From JADKIH01 sp043747595 (GTDB lineage Bacteria > Bacteroidota > Bacteroidia > AKYH767-A > 2013-40CM-41-45), in contig JAYTOX010000095.1 of assembly GCA_043747595.1 (NCBI GenBank), positions 1 to 39,961 of the forward strand: a stretch of 39,961 nucleotides of DNA, in the 5' to 3' direction. Below the pieces are notes generated by a model. It did not search any database, was not told the origin of the DNA, and saw only the letters and a list, made by a program, of their open reading frames with translations. This document shows positions 25,866 through 37,600 of the stretch, one piece after another (position 1 is the stretch's first letter; each line of letters starts with the position of its first letter). The position numbers and the translations under genes are program-made.

Positions 25866-25896
25866 AAAAAGGGGCTCAAATTGAGCCCCTTTTTTT
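25864..25896. terminator. bidirectional terminator between convergent T9SS cargo genes
   Basis: Seven A, GGGGCTCAA (25864-25879), one base, then TTGAGCCCC and seven T (25881-25896) form a perfect hairpin that works in both directions. It overlaps the stop codons of both neighbouring genes. Confidence 0.93.
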
Positions 25897-28800
25897 ATCG
25901 TCTTACATCGACATACGTATTAAGTTTGATGTCAGTATTTCTGATTTCAAGAATAAGAAAATAAGTTCCTTCAGGCAGTTGTTCACCGGAGTTATTATTT
26001 CCTACCCATTCGTTTGCATAATTTTCTTTTTGATAAACTAAATTTCCCCAGCGATTAAAGACTGACAAAATATTATTTGGATAACGTTCTATTCCATGAA
26101 TAACGTAAGCGTCATTACTTCCATCGTCGTTAGGAGAGTATGCAGATGGTAATTCCAGAATACATTCATCGTCTGTTTTTCTTCTTACTACAATAGTATC
26201 AGATCCAAAGCACGTTCCATCAGTAATTGTCCATACAAGCATATTATTTCCAAGTGTTAATCCAACCACAGTAGGACTCGGCGAATTAATATTGTTGAAA
26301 GTAGCGGTTCCTGAAGCAACAGACCATTGACCAGAATAGCCGACCAGTAAATTAGCATTCAGCGCAAAGACTTCAATACAATTTCCGACATCACCACCTG
26401 CATTAGCAACAATAGCTTGAGGCTGAGTGATAGTTGCAGATGCTGAAGTTGTACAATTATTTTGATCAGTGACTAACACAGAATAAGTTCCAGGCGATAA
26501 GTTAGATATAGAAGTACCGGAGCCTGAAGGAGTCCAAACAAAAGAATAGCCGGCAACACCACCGGTTACATTTGTAGAAACAACACCATTATCCAGAGCA
26601 TTACAAGTAACATTGGTAGATGAAATATTAATAGCTAATAACGGAGGTTGCGTAATACTGATATTGATTGTGACAGAACAATTAACAGAATCGGAAATAC
26701 TAATTGAATAATTTCCCGCTGTCAATGTATCTGCAACAAGTCCTTGATCATTATTCGACCAGAGATAAGACAATGGTCCAATTCCACCACTGGCAGGTTG
26801 AACAGATGCTGTACCATTATTACCCCCGAAGCAAGATACATTTGTAGAACTTGCAATAGAAGAAACGATAGTAGACCCTTGAATAATCTGAACAGAATCG
26901 GTTTGAGTACAATTAAAACTATCTGTTACTTGAACTAACGCATAACCACCGGCAAGACTATCAGCATAATTTCCTTGATCGCCATTCGACCAATTGTATA
27001 AATAAGATCCTGTACCACCAGATGTTGAAACTGTTGCAGTACCGTTATTTAATCCATTACAAAATGCATTTGTTACAGAATATGTAAATGCAAATGGAGC
27101 AGGTTCCGTAATAACAACCGTTGCATTTGAAACACAATTATTAGAATCGCTAACGACTAACGAATATGAACCGACAGCTAAACTATCAGCAGTAGAAGTT
27201 ACATCACCATTTGACCAAGCATAAGTAAAAGGTACAGTACCATTAGTGATTGAAACAGTAGCAGAGCCTTCCGAAAATCCATAGCAACGGTTATTTGAAC
27301 TAGAGCTGACTGCAATTGCAGCAAGAGGTACACCAGCTACAGTAATTGTATCATTATAAGTACAACCGATACTATCAGTAATGACTACGCTATAATTTTG
27401 TGGAACTAGTCCGACAGCAGGGTTAGTAATTTGCGTATTAGACCATAGATAAGTATAAGGGCTAACACCTCCGCTAGGTGTAGCAGTGGCAGTTCCATTA
27501 TTTACACTACAAGTTGCATTCGTTGAAGCTAAAGTTGCAGTGAGAATTGGTGGTTCGGTTAATGTGTATGAAACAGAATCGAGACAACCATTATTATCAG
27601 TAACATTCAACTGATAAAATCCTGCACTTAAGGTAGAGATGTCTTCTGTGGTAGCTGTATTTGACCATTGGTAAGCGAAAGGAGCAACTCCGCCATTCAT
27701 TGTTACATCAATTGCACCATTGGTTTGTCCATTGCAATTAATATTATATGTTCCAAACGCAGAGAGATTAGTAATAAAAGAAATTGGTGCAGGGCCGGTA
27801 AGAATAAAGAAAGTATCTAGCTGACAACCGTTACCATCAACAACAACGATGTTAAACGTATCGGCACCTAAATTACAACGAGTCGGTGCAGTGATTGTGT
27901 CCACACCATCCCAAACAAAAGTGAACGGATTATTTCCACCGGTCATGTTTAGCGTAATACACGTATTCGTATCACCGAAACATGGAATATTGTAACCGTT
28001 ATACATTGGAATAACAGCTGCGAGATTTACAGGCCCGGGCTGAGCAATAGTTATAGAATCCATTACTACACAATTGTTACTATCGGTAACAGTCAATAAA
28101 TAATTTCCTGCAGAGAGACCAACAGTTGAATCAGCTATACCTCCATTCGACCATTGATATTGATAAGGAGATGTACCACCACTCACTGATGAATGCGCTG
28201 CTCCATCGTTATAACCAAAACAACGAACATTTGTACCGCCTACGAAAGTATCAGGAAGCAGAGTTAAAGAAAGAGCCATCGGTTCATTCAATGAAATTGT
28301 CGTATCTTTTCTACAGCCTCTTCCATCGGTAATTGTTAAACCATAGGTTGCTGCTATGAGAGAATAAATACTATCGGCTGTTGCAGCATTCGACCAAGCA
28401 TAAGTAAAGGTGCTATCGCCACCGGTAGCAAATACCTGAATGTATCCGTTGTTTCCTCCATTGCAACTAATGTTGTAACCAAGATAATCAGAAACATTCG
28501 CAGAAGTGGTTATAGAGTCCGGATTTGTAAGTGTAAAAGCAAGACTATCTTTACAATTATTTTGATCTTCAATTAAGCAATAATAAAATCCGGAAACCAA
28601 TTGCCCAATAGAATCGGTTGAATTTCCTGTTGACCAATTGTAACTATACGCAGGAGTACTTCCGGAAACATTCAATTTAATAAAGCCGGATGTATCGCCA
28701 TAACATCGCGGATTGGTTGGGTTATTTGCATAACTAAATGGAGTTGGCTGATTGAGTGTCGTATCTTTTTCAATTGAACATCCGTTTGCATCAACCACAC

Positions 28801-31606
28801 GAACAGTAATTCTATCGGCAGTAAGATTATTGATAGTGACAGCACTTGCTCCATTATTCCAGAGATAAGTAAATGGCGGAGTACCACCAAAGACATTCAC
28901 AGTTGCAGAACCGCTAGAATCACCATAGCATTTTAAATTCACAGCACCGATGTAAGTAGCCGGAGATATTAACGGAACTAGACTATCCGGTTCTGTTATT
29001 GTAATTGTATCTCGACGCATACAACCGTTGATATCGGTAACATCGACTTGATAAAAACCGGCTGGAATTAAATATGCGCTATCGTTATTACTTATGTTAG
29101 GAGTCCAAGCATATGAATATACATTTGCTCCACCATTAAGATGCGTTAAAATAAAACCACTACTTTCTCCTTTACATCCAACGTTTCTGATTGTCCAAGG
29201 ATTTGCTAAAACTGCCGGTTGAGTGATTGTATCACTTAGTGTTTTACTGCAACCTTTGTTATCAGTAACGACTACCGAATAAATACCTGCAGGCAAATTA
29301 CGAATTGAATCAGTTGTTGCACTTGAACTCCATAAATATGTATACGGTGCAGTACCTCCACTTGATAATACTTTAACTTTCCCAGTTGTATCACCAAAAC
29401 AAGCAACATCTGTTCCTCCCGGTGCCAATGGATAATTAAATAGCGAAGGGTTTAATACAGAAGGCGCGGTAATTACAATGTTCGTATCGAATGAACAATT
29501 ATTTACATCTACAAGATGAACAAGGTATGTACCGGCAAAAAGAGAATCAGCAGTATTTCCTGAGTCGCCATTCGACCAATTTATAACATAAGGACCAGTA
29601 CCTCCTACCGGATTTACAGAAGCAGTTCCATTACTACCACCGAAGCAACTTACATTTGTTGTAGATAAAGATGAAGTAGGAATTCCGAGAGCTGCCGGCG
29701 GTTCAGTAATAGTTTGACTAATTATAAACTGACAATTATTAAAATCGCGTATTGTATCTGAATAATTTCCAGGAGCAAGATTTGTGATTGCAGCAGTTGT
29801 TGCGCCATTGGACCATGAGTGAGTATAAGGACCGGTACCATTACTTGCAGTGATGGTGATACTTCCGTTATTATTATTTTTACATGTCACATTATCAAAT
29901 TGCGATACAACGGCTGAAAGAGCAGCTGCCGGTTGTGTTATAACAACTGTTTGTGTTGAAGTACATCCATTTTGATCGGTCGCTATTACAGTATATGAAT
30001 TCGCAGACAATCCCGTTGCATTAAAAGTTGTTTGTCCGCTTGGCGTCCATAAATAAGTATAAGGAGCTATTCCTCCGCTTGCATTAATAGTAGCACTACC
30101 ATTAGCACCGCCAAAGCAAGAAACATTAGAATCAACGACAGTCGTGGAAGATAAACCAAGCGGAGGTTGAATCAAATTGATTGATGCACTGCTTGTACAA
30201 CCACTGGCATCAGAAACTGTGACAGTATATGTATTCGCACCAAGCCCTGTAGCCGTTTGCGTAGTTTGTCCGGAAGGGCTCCATGAATACGAATATGGTG
30301 CGAAGCCTCCGCCGGGGGTAGCAGTTGCGCTTGCTGTGGCTCCGTTTCGACAAGCAATATTATAACCGTTAAAAAAAGTAGAGCTTACAGACGCAGTAAT
30401 TTTTGGAACATAAATACTAAACGAATAAGATTGCGAACCAGCATAAGGGCAAGCATTATCACGCGCCATGAGTACAAAACTGTAAGGTTGATTTCTTGCA
30501 TCGGCAGCAGAAGGCGTCCAAGTAAAAGTTCCGACTGGATATTGAGTACCGGCAGTGGTGAATGTAGCACCCGGTATGGAGTTATTCCAGCTAACTACCA
30601 ATGAATCTGTAGCATTTGCATCAGCAGAATTGACAGTAAAAGTTAACGTACTTCCGGGGCATACAGTTGCCGTATAATTAGATGTTCCGTTGATACCACT
30701 TACAGTAGGAAGAAAGTTAGGATTACAAGGTCGAGTAAGAAATTGCATATCTCTCATAACACTACCGATCAATACGCCATTACGATATTCACGTACTAAA
30801 ATGGCAGTAACACCAATTTCATTATTGACAGTAGGTGTCATAACAATATCTCCATTAGAAGAATTAAGTGAGATAGCCGGGCTTGAAGTAACCGGATTAG
30901 CTGCTGAATAACCGGGATTGAAAGTAACAGTCCCTACAGTATTGCTAGACGTATTATATGTTTTAGGAGTGATAAACGAGTAAACTAACGAATCGCCATC
31001 AGGATCATAAACGCCATGATTAAAAGTAAAAGACTGATTCACACAAATGAAAGTAACCGGGATATTGGTAAATTGAGGAGAGCTATTCGTTGGAGCAGCT
31101 AAGTTATTTAAAGTTGCTTCGATGTACATATTCGCACTGCAAGGGCTGTTCAAAGTTGTGATTGCACAATTTCTGCAACACACATAAAAACTCATAACCC
31201 AATCATTACATTTAGAAGGCAAAGTAACATTGCTTGTATACCTGTATAGCTGGTAGCCCGAATAAGTTGAGGTTGAGCTTACACATTTAGTGATAACAGA
31301 TCGACAAGGAAAAGTAATTTCTTTTCCGCTTGAAGTATCAAGAGCTAATGTGTAGTTCTGATTTTTACTACAAGATGTTGATTTTGCATTTAAAGTAATT
31401 GAAGTTGGAGCAGCAACACCTGCACAATCTCTATAAAACGAAACGGTTACTCGAAATGTATTACCACTAATCCAAGTGTATTGCAAATCAGCTCCGGCAG
31501 AATGCGTTGCATTAGCATTAAAAGAGATTAGCGATAAAAAAATAATGTTGACAAAAAAAGCAAGTTTGGCAATTTTTGAATTTGAAAATGTAGATAGTTG
31601 AAACAT
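25895..31606 (-). CDS. giant SprB-repeat surface protein with T9SS type B sorting domain
   Basis: The 1903-residue protein has a signal peptide (about 1-33, ending NANA-T). A cysteine-rich head (about 34-410) opens ATHSAGADLQYTW and includes FYRDC, CCRNC and DPDGDSLVYSF. I count 17 SprB-type repeats of about 77 residues (about 412-1731), each with a C-x-G-x(3)-G start, a (P/G)Y-x-Y-x-W core and V-x-D-x-x-x-C near the end. An Ig-like segment follows, then a type B (gliding-motility-associated) sorting domain with YSPNDDGSNDAY, FNRWGNLVY and LPEGTYFLILE. SprB of Flavobacterium is a mobile adhesin of gliding motility, so an adhesin role is inferred. A paralogue lies at 34692. The cognate PorP/SprF gene is at 33726. 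Confidence 0.92.
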   Translation of the reverse strand: MFQLSTFSNSKIAKLAFFVNIIFLSLISFNANATHSAGADLQYTWISGNTFRVTVSFYRDCAGVAAPTSITLNAKSTSCSKNQNYTLALDTSSGKEITFPCRSVITKCVSSTSTYSGYQLYRYTSNVTLPSKCNDWVMSFYVCCRNCAITTLNSPCSANMYIEATLNNLAAPTNSSPQFTNIPVTFICVNQSFTFNHGVYDPDGDSLVYSFITPKTYNTSSNTVGTVTFNPGYSAANPVTSSPAISLNSSNGDIVMTPTVNNEIGVTAILVREYRNGVLIGSVMRDMQFLTRPCNPNFLPTVSGINGTSNYTATVCPGSTLTFTVNSADANATDSLVVSWNNSIPGATFTTAGTQYPVGTFTWTPSAADARNQPYSFVLMARDNACPYAGSQSYSFSIYVPKITASVSSTFFNGYNIACRNGATASATATPGGGFAPYSYSWSPSGQTTQTATGLGANTYTVTVSDASGCTSSASINLIQPPLGLSSTTVVDSNVSCFGGANGSATINASGGIAPYTYLWTPSGQTTFNATGLSANSYTVIATDQNGCTSTQTVVITQPAAALSAVVSQFDNVTCKNNNNGSITITASNGTGPYTHSWSNGATTAAITNLAPGNYSDTIRDFNNCQFIISQTITEPPAALGIPTSSLSTTNVSCFGGSNGTASVNPVGGTGPYVINWSNGDSGNTADSLFAGTYLVHLVDVNNCSFDTNIVITAPSVLNPSLFNYPLAPGGTDVACFGDTTGKVKVLSSGGTAPYTYLWSSSATTDSIRNLPAGIYSVVVTDNKGCSKTLSDTITQPAVLANPWTIRNVGCKGESSGFILTHLNGGANVYSYAWTPNISNNDSAYLIPAGFYQVDVTDINGCMRRDTITITEPDSLVPLISPATYIGAVNLKCYGDSSGSATVNVFGGTPPFTYLWNNGASAVTINNLTADRITVRVVDANGCSIEKDTTLNQPTPFSYANNPTNPRCYGDTSGFIKLNVSGSTPAYSYNWSTGNSTDSIGQLVSGFYYCLIEDQNNCKDSLAFTLTNPDSITTSANVSDYLGYNISCNGGNNGYIQVFATGGDSTFTYAWSNAATADSIYSLIAATYGLTITDGRGCRKDTTISLNEPMALSLTLLPDTFVGGTNVRCFGYNDGAAHSSVSGGTSPYQYQWSNGGIADSTVGLSAGNYLLTVTDSNNCVVMDSITIAQPGPVNLAAVIPMYNGYNIPCFGDTNTCITLNMTGGNNPFTFVWDGVDTITAPTRCNLGADTFNIVVVDGNGCQLDTFFILTGPAPISFITNLSAFGTYNINCNGQTNGAIDVTMNGGVAPFAYQWSNTATTEDISTLSAGFYQLNVTDNNGCLDSVSYTLTEPPILTATLASTNATCSVNNGTATATPSGGVSPYTYLWSNTQITNPAVGLVPQNYSVVITDSIGCTYNDTITVAGVPLAAIAVSSSSNNRCYGFSEGSATVSITNGTVPFTYAWSNGDVTSTADSLAVGSYSLVVSDSNNCVSNATVVITEPAPFAFTYSVTNAFCNGLNNGTATVSTSGGTGSYLYNWSNGDQGNYADSLAGGYALVQVTDSFNCTQTDSVQIIQGSTIVSSIASSTNVSCFGGNNGTASVQPASGGIGPLSYLWSNNDQGLVADTLTAGNYSISISDSVNCSVTINISITQPPLLAINISSTNVTCNALDNGVVSTNVTGGVAGYSFVWTPSGSGTSISNLSPGTYSVLVTDQNNCTTSASATITQPQAIVANAGGDVGNCIEVFALNANLLVGYSGQWSVASGTATFNNINSPSPTVVGLTLGNNMLVWTITDGTCFGSDTIVVRRKTDDECILELPSAYSPNDDGSNDAYVIHGIERYPNNILSVFNRWGNLVYQKENYANEWVGNNNSGEQLPEGTYFLILEIRNTDIKLNTYVDVRR
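26412..30370 (-). repeat. array of 17 SprB-type coding repeats
   Basis: Seventeen consecutive coding units of about 230 bases each are seen from the protein alignment. They are diverged at DNA level: no two neighbouring units look identical over their length, though short strings such as CATTCGACCA recur. Recent duplication of whole units is therefore not obvious. Boundaries are approximate. Confidence 0.8.
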
Positions 31607-31730
31607 TAAAATGTAGATTTAATTCCTTTGTTTTCGGAATATATGATTTTATAAAAATCACCATTCTTTTCATAGCTAAAACAAAAGTTTCACGAATCAT
31701 TTTAACATACTTTTCAACAATATCAAAAAT

Positions 31731-31760
31731 AAAAAAAGGCCGACTTTACAATCGGCCTTT
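31731..31760 (-). terminator. terminator after the PorE-like gene
   Basis: On the minus strand AAAGGCCGA (31752-31760) pairs with TCGGCCTTT (31735-31743) around an 8-base loop and runs into T bases (A run 31731-31737 on the plus strand). It ends the unit 38531-31781, so the giant gene at 31606 is probably transcribed mainly from its own start. Confidence 0.88.
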
Positions 31761-31780
31761 ACTAATGAAATAAATTTTTA

Positions 31781-33679
31781 TTATTTCGACATCGAAGTAA
31801 CTCTAAATTCAGTTCTACGATTTGCCTGATGTTCTTCTTCTGTACACTTTACGTCATTCGAACATCTGTTTACCAATTCAGATTCGCCATATCCTTTGGC
31901 AACCATCCTTGAAGAACTGATTCCTTTTGACACAATATAATTTACAGCTGCCTCTGCTCTTTTCTGCGACAATATTAGATTGTATTTATCATCTGCTCTT
32001 GAATCAGTGTGCGATCCTAATTCAATATTGATCATTGGGTTCTCCTTTAAAATTTGAACTAAGCGATCCAATTCAATGCCCGCATCTTCACGAATATCCC
32101 ATTTGTCTAGATCATAATAAATATTCTTCAACACAATTGGCTTATTCACAATAATTCGTTCAAGTTCTAACCTTAGTTTTACAAACATATCCTCGCTTCT
32201 GTTTTTACCAACAGTAGTTACCGGTTCAGTATTTGTAAAATATCCATCTTTACTTCCAACAACGGAATAATTTGTTTGCGGGTTCAATTTAAATTTAAAT
32301 TTTCCATCAGGTCCGGTTATAATCGATTCCTTTTTACCTGTCATCAGATTAGTTAATTCAGCTAAAACACCTTCAACCGGTTGTTGAGTTGCTTTATCGA
32401 TAGCAATTCCTTCCAAAGTAAATCGAACATCGTTGATTGTAAAATTGTATAGATTATCTTGAGTTGTATTTTTAGAATTACGATTACTCGATAAAATACC
32501 TGCTGTAGCATTATCATTTAATGCAATTCCGAAATCATCATAACTTGTATTCATTGGATAGCCCATGTTACGTGCATCACTCCACGATGACCCATTGAGT
32601 GTACTTGAAAAAATGTCTAATCCTCCCATGTTATAATGCCCTTCAGAACTAAAATAAAGGATTGAATCTTTCCAGATTGTAGGGAACATTTCATTGTAAG
32701 GAGTATTGATAGAAGGTCCTAAATTTACCGGCTTACTCCATGTGCCATTCATTTTTTCGACCACATAAATATCTGTTCCACCTAAACCTCCGGGCATATC
32801 TGAAACAAAATACATCTTGGTTCCTTTTTCATTCATTGAAGGATGACCATTACTGTATTCTTTGCTGTTATATTCAAATTCGGAAATATTTCCCCAAAGT
32901 GTATCTTTTTTAACAGCTCGATAAATTTTTAGATCAACTATATCGGCCGATGATTTTTGTACTTTCTTCTTTTCATAATTATTTCTAGTAAAATAAACTG
33001 TATCCCCAGTTGCATTGAAAGTTGCCGGACCATCATGATAAAGTCCATTTAATCCTGCAAAAGCTTTTGGCGCTGCAAAACCATTATCTAGATTACCTTT
33101 AGAGTAGTACAGTTCAAGAAATGGCCGACCGGTCCATTCGTATGTTTTTGCTGCAGTATTACGATCGCTTGTAAAAGCAATTCCATCTTTATACCAAACT
33201 GGAGAGAAATTACTTTGACCGGTATTCAACATAGATGTTTGAATTGTATATTTTGCAGAATCTTTTTTCCATCCTTCAACGCTATCGCAACTTGCTTTCA
33301 AGCGACGAACAGATTCATCTGTCGGATTAGCTTGTAAGTAAAGATCAAAATATGAGCTTGCCATTACATATTTTTCGCTTCGCATCAACATTTGCGCATA
33401 GCGAAGTTTGTGAATAGGTTGCGCATCTTTTAAAAGTACGACTTTAGCATATTCCTGTTCTGCTTTGGGAAGATTATTCATTTTACGGAAACTCTCCGCC
33501 AAACTAATTTGAGCGGCGTCGTTTGTTTTTTTACTTAATCCTTTTTGATATTCAGGAATCGCTTTGTTATAAGCAAGATCATTAAAATAATGATTCCCTT
33601 GACGGATGTGATAATTTGCACAGCCACTCATGAGCAAGCTGATAGAAAGCAATGCAAGTGAAAATTTTTGTTTGATCAT
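31781..33679 (-). CDS. PorE-like OmpA lipoprotein (TPR, beta-propeller, regulatory-like domain, OmpA)
   Basis: PorE of Porphyromonas is a T9SS-associated lipoprotein with TPR, beta-propeller, carboxypeptidase-D-like and OmpA domains that anchors to peptidoglycan. This 632-residue protein has the same order: lipobox LMSGC with C20, TPR-like helices (30-140), PD40 propeller blades (about 155-410, with FTSDRN, YFTRNN, YFVSDMPGG, YFSSEG), a carboxypeptidase-regulatory-like fold (418-500) and an OmpA domain (515-628) with D559 and R574 at the peptidoglycan-binding positions. Many Bacteroidota have several such paralogues, so it is named PorE-like and not PorE. It follows the PorP/SprF gene by 46 bases, as expected for a partner, and ends at a terminator. 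Confidence 0.87.
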   Translation of the reverse strand: MIKQKFSLALLSISLLMSGCANYHIRQGNHYFNDLAYNKAIPEYQKGLSKKTNDAAQISLAESFRKMNNLPKAEQEYAKVVLLKDAQPIHKLRYAQMLMRSEKYVMASSYFDLYLQANPTDESVRRLKASCDSVEGWKKDSAKYTIQTSMLNTGQSNFSPVWYKDGIAFTSDRNTAAKTYEWTGRPFLELYYSKGNLDNGFAAPKAFAGLNGLYHDGPATFNATGDTVYFTRNNYEKKKVQKSSADIVDLKIYRAVKKDTLWGNISEFEYNSKEYSNGHPSMNEKGTKMYFVSDMPGGLGGTDIYVVEKMNGTWSKPVNLGPSINTPYNEMFPTIWKDSILYFSSEGHYNMGGLDIFSSTLNGSSWSDARNMGYPMNTSYDDFGIALNDNATAGILSSNRNSKNTTQDNLYNFTINDVRFTLEGIAIDKATQQPVEGVLAELTNLMTGKKESIITGPDGKFKFKLNPQTNYSVVGSKDGYFTNTEPVTTVGKNRSEDMFVKLRLELERIIVNKPIVLKNIYYDLDKWDIREDAGIELDRLVQILKENPMINIELGSHTDSRADDKYNLILSQKRAEAAVNYIVSKGISSSRMVAKGYGESELVNRCSNDVKCTEEEHQANRRTEFRVTSMSK

Positions 33680-33725
33680 TAGTATGTGTTTTTCGAAAAC
33701 AATATTTATTTTGTCAGTAATTGAA

Positions 33726-34655
33726 TTAGAAATATCTTGGTGTTTTGATCTTCATAATATCATAACCAAAATCATAGCCAAGCATAATTTCATGAGAACC
33801 GCTTGAGTAATGTTTTACATCGGTTGTTGTAAAGTCATAACTATATCCTAATCTAAATTGCTTTGAAAGTTGAAATTCTACTAGTGCTACGAAACTATCA
33901 TTCGTACGATAGCTACCACCAATCCATAAAATCTGAGATAACAATACATTCACGTTGAAGTCAGCTTCTACAGGGGCATTGGGAACATATTTCACAAGCA
34001 CGCTTGGTCTAAGCACAACATTTGGATTTAATTCAAGTGCAACTCCCGAAGTCAAGTAATAATGTCGAACTTGATTAGGTACAACAGCACCACTAGGACT
34101 TACACTTAATGAATAAGCAGGATCATAACTAATGATTGTAGGAACAGAAAGTCCTGCATAGAATTTTTCTGAATACAGATAAAGGCCAGCTCCTACATTA
34201 GGCAAAAACTTCGACGTCTTATCACCTGCAAAGGCTGGATCGTTCGAATCCCAATAGATCAAGTCGCTATTTTTATAGCTGTAATATCCACCACCGGCAC
34301 GTAAACCCATACTAAGTTTAAGTTTTTTTCCAACAGGCAAATGATATGCTGCATTGATGTATGCATCGGTACGATCAGTTACTCCAATTTTATCATGACT
34401 GATCAATGCTCCCCAACCAAAATTGGTAAGACCTACCGGCCCGTGAATTGAAGCCACTTGAGTTGTAGGTGCTCCTTTAAAATTTACCCATTGTTTTCTG
34501 TAAAGCAGAGAAGCCATCATGTAATCTTTACTTCCGGAGTAAGCCGGATTTAGCAGTAAATGATTAAACATATATTGACTAACTAAAATGTCTTGCTGAC
34601 AGTAACCAACAACACTTAATAACATAAGCATCGCTGAAATGTAAATCTTCTTCAT
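33726..34655 (-). CDS. PorP/SprF-family type IX secretion protein
   Basis: SprF of Flavobacterium is needed for secretion of the adhesin SprB, and PorP/SprF-family proteins are outer-membrane barrels often paired with a type B cargo. The 309-residue product has a signal peptide (about 1-20, ending GYCQ) and the family opening QYMFNHLLLNPAYSGSKDY. RKQWVNFKGAPTTQ follows, then barrel strands to the C-terminus (LGYSYDFTTTD near the end). It starts 36 bases after the 1279-residue SprB-repeat gene and precedes the PorE-like gene. It is the likely export or attachment partner of the two large type B proteins. That pairing is inferred from order. Confidence 0.92.
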   Translation of the reverse strand: MKKIYISAMLMLLSVVGYCQQDILVSQYMFNHLLLNPAYSGSKDYMMASLLYRKQWVNFKGAPTTQVASIHGPVGLTNFGWGALISHDKIGVTDRTDAYINAAYHLPVGKKLKLSMGLRAGGGYYSYKNSDLIYWDSNDPAFAGDKTSKFLPNVGAGLYLYSEKFYAGLSVPTIISYDPAYSLSVSPSGAVVPNQVRHYYLTSGVALELNPNVVLRPSVLVKYVPNAPVEADFNVNVLLSQILWIGGSYRTNDSFVALVEFQLSKQFRLGYSYDFTTTDVKHYSSGSHEIMLGYDFGYDIMKIKTPRYF

Positions 34656-34691
34656 TTGATCTGGTTTTAGAAGCTCTTTTATTATTTAAAA

Positions 34692-37600
34692 TTAATTTCT
34701 ACGTAAATCGACATACGTACTCAATTTGATAGTTGTATTTTTTATTTCAAGAATCACAAAATAGGTGCCTTCCGGTAAATCATTACCACTATTATTCTGA
34801 CCTTTCCAATCTACATTCTTGTAATTATCGCGTGTGTACACTTCATTTCCCCAACGATTGAAAACTCTGAACACATTGTTCGGATAACCTTCAATTCCTT
34901 TTATTTCATAACCGTCGTTATGCATATCGCCATTAGGTGAAAATCCTGTAGGTAATAATAATTCGCATGCAATATCATAGTAAACTGAAACTGTATCCGA
35001 TGCTGCACAACGCCCATTAGAAACCTGCCATAAGAAAACAGTTGATCCCATCTGAAGATTACTCACCAACGAGTTTTCTTCTGATGGATTAGCAATGTTA
35101 GCAGTTGATGGCGTTTGTAATGACCAAGTACCTGAACCTACCGCCGGCGAAAGTGCATTCAACTGTCCTTTGTTTTCACAAACCGTAGCAAACGGACCGG
35201 CATCTGCACTCACCGGTTCATCTGTTGTAAATAACAATGTATCACTATCAATACATAAATTGTTCGTGATTGTCCACGTTAAGATATGTTGACCAAACGA
35301 TGAAGCAGTTGCAGTAGCGGTATTTAAATTAGAATTATCGAAAGTAACAGAAGTTGAATTCCATGTCCCAGCAAAACTAGGAAACAGACTTCCGTTTAAC
35401 TGAATAGAATTGAGTCCACAAATAGAAGAATCCGGCCCGGCACTTGCTACAACCGAGTTGTAATTATAAACTGTTATTGTTCTTGATATCTGACAAACAC
35501 CATCGGTAACGGTCCATGTTAAATAGTTTGCACCACCAATTAAATTCGTAGCAATTGTTTGAGGATTGTTTACACTTCCAAAACTAACACCCGGATTTGC
35601 CGATGACCATGTACCAGTTGTATTTCCAATAATTGTTGCATTCAACTGATAGCTATCGGTACCTCCACAAATAGCAGTATCACGACCTGCGTTAATTGGA
35701 ACTGCCGGGGGTTGAGAAATACTCACAGAGAATGTAGCAGTACATCCGTTGGGATCAGTAACTACAACATTATATGGACCTGCGTCAATATTAGTAAGGT
35801 CTTGAGTAAATGCTTCTCCTTGATTCCAATTATAAGTGTACGGCCCACCTCCTACTACAGTAAGATCGATCGAAGCATCATTACTTCCATTACAACTTGC
35901 GTTTACTTGTGAAGCAAGTGAAATATTTATTTGCGGCGTAATGTTTATAGTTGTTGAAACAGAAGCTGTACATCCATTTGCATCAGTAATTGAAACAGTG
36001 TATGTTCCACCCGGCATATCAGTAACAAGTGAATCTGTTCCACCGAAAGGACTCCAATTATAATTATAAGGTCGAGTTCCGCCTGTTGGACTCACTACGG
36101 CCGCACCACTACTATCTCCATAACAGGAAGGGTTATTGCTCAAGAGTGTAATAGAAAGCACTTGTGGTTCTGTGATCGTAATTTGTGTAAAAGCGATACA
36201 ACCAACCGAATCGCGAATGCCGGCAGTATAATTTCCTGCAGCTAAATTGAAAACAGAATCGCTTGATGCTGTACCATTCCAAGTAAAAGTAAATGGAGCT
36301 GTTCCTCCTTGTGGCACAATCACAGCACTTCCATTTGAATTACCATTACACAATGGAGTTGAAAGAACGGTAACAGACGGAGAAGGAATTGTGTTATTGG
36401 AAACCGGAACTGATAAAGAAGTGGTACATGAGTTTTGATCGGTAACAATCACCGAATAAATACCTGCCGGAACATTATTTAATGTATTTGAAATAACTCC
36501 TAATGTATCCCATGCATAGGTGTAAGATGGTGCGCCACCGCTTACATTTACAGAAGCAGACCCATCGGCTAAATTACAACCTGCCGGCGTACTACTTCCA
36601 GTAACAGAAATTGGAGATGGAGCAAATACATTTACATTTTGTGACGACGTACAGCCAACAGAATCCGTTACAGATACTGTATAAAGTCCGGGAGAAAGAT
36701 TTGCAGCTGTAGGACCAAATTGCGGTGGAGTCGTATTCCAAACGTAAGTGTAAGCAGGAGTTCCACCCGATGCCGTTACAGTTGCGATACCATTGGTACT
36801 ATATGAACACCGTAAAGTTGAAACTGTATCGATGTTAATCAACACACTTCCCGAACCAGTAGAGATAGAAACAGAATCAACTTTCGTACAACCATTCGCA
36901 TCGCTAATTGTAACTTGATAAACTCCCGAAGGTAAATTACTCACCGTGTCGTTTAACGTGGCAGGAATTGTATTCCAGCTATAATTTAAATTTCCTGTTC
37001 CTCCATATCCATAAGCAACCGCAAAACCATTTGAAGTACACGGAGTACCTGTTGAGTAAATGCTATCTCCTATTACCGGCGGTTCTGTAATTGTAGCATT
37101 TCCTGATGCAGAACAACCACTTGACGTATTTAAAACAGTAACAGAATATGTTCCGGCTGAAAGTCCGGTAATTGATGAAGTCGTTTGATTTCCGGGCGAC
37201 CATGAATAAGTAAACGGTCCGGCACCGGATGTATTTGCCATTGCGCTTCCATCGCCCATTCCATTACATGAAACATTTGAGGAGGAAACATTTTGCAAAG
37301 GAGTATTTACATATATATTATAAGAGTAAGTCTGATACCCATTGTTTGGGCACGAATTATCTGTAACAGTAACTGTAAAAGTATATGGGAGTGTGCTTGG
37401 ATTATTCGTTGGAGCAGTCCAGCAAAAATGACCTGTTGGATGTGGAAATCCGGTAACTGAAAAAGTACCATTTATTATTCCTTGATTCCAAACCATCGAT
37501 ACCACTTGATCTGTATCAGCATCATTACTAAAAATGTCGAAACAGAAAGAAGTGCCAGGACAAACAGTAGTATCTCTTGAAGGGGATCCGTTAATGCCGG

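Noticed and set aside
26412..30370. CRISPR array or tandem satellite
   Set aside because: The periodicity of about 230 bases is coding (SprB-type repeats), units are diverged and there are no identical direct repeats with spacers.
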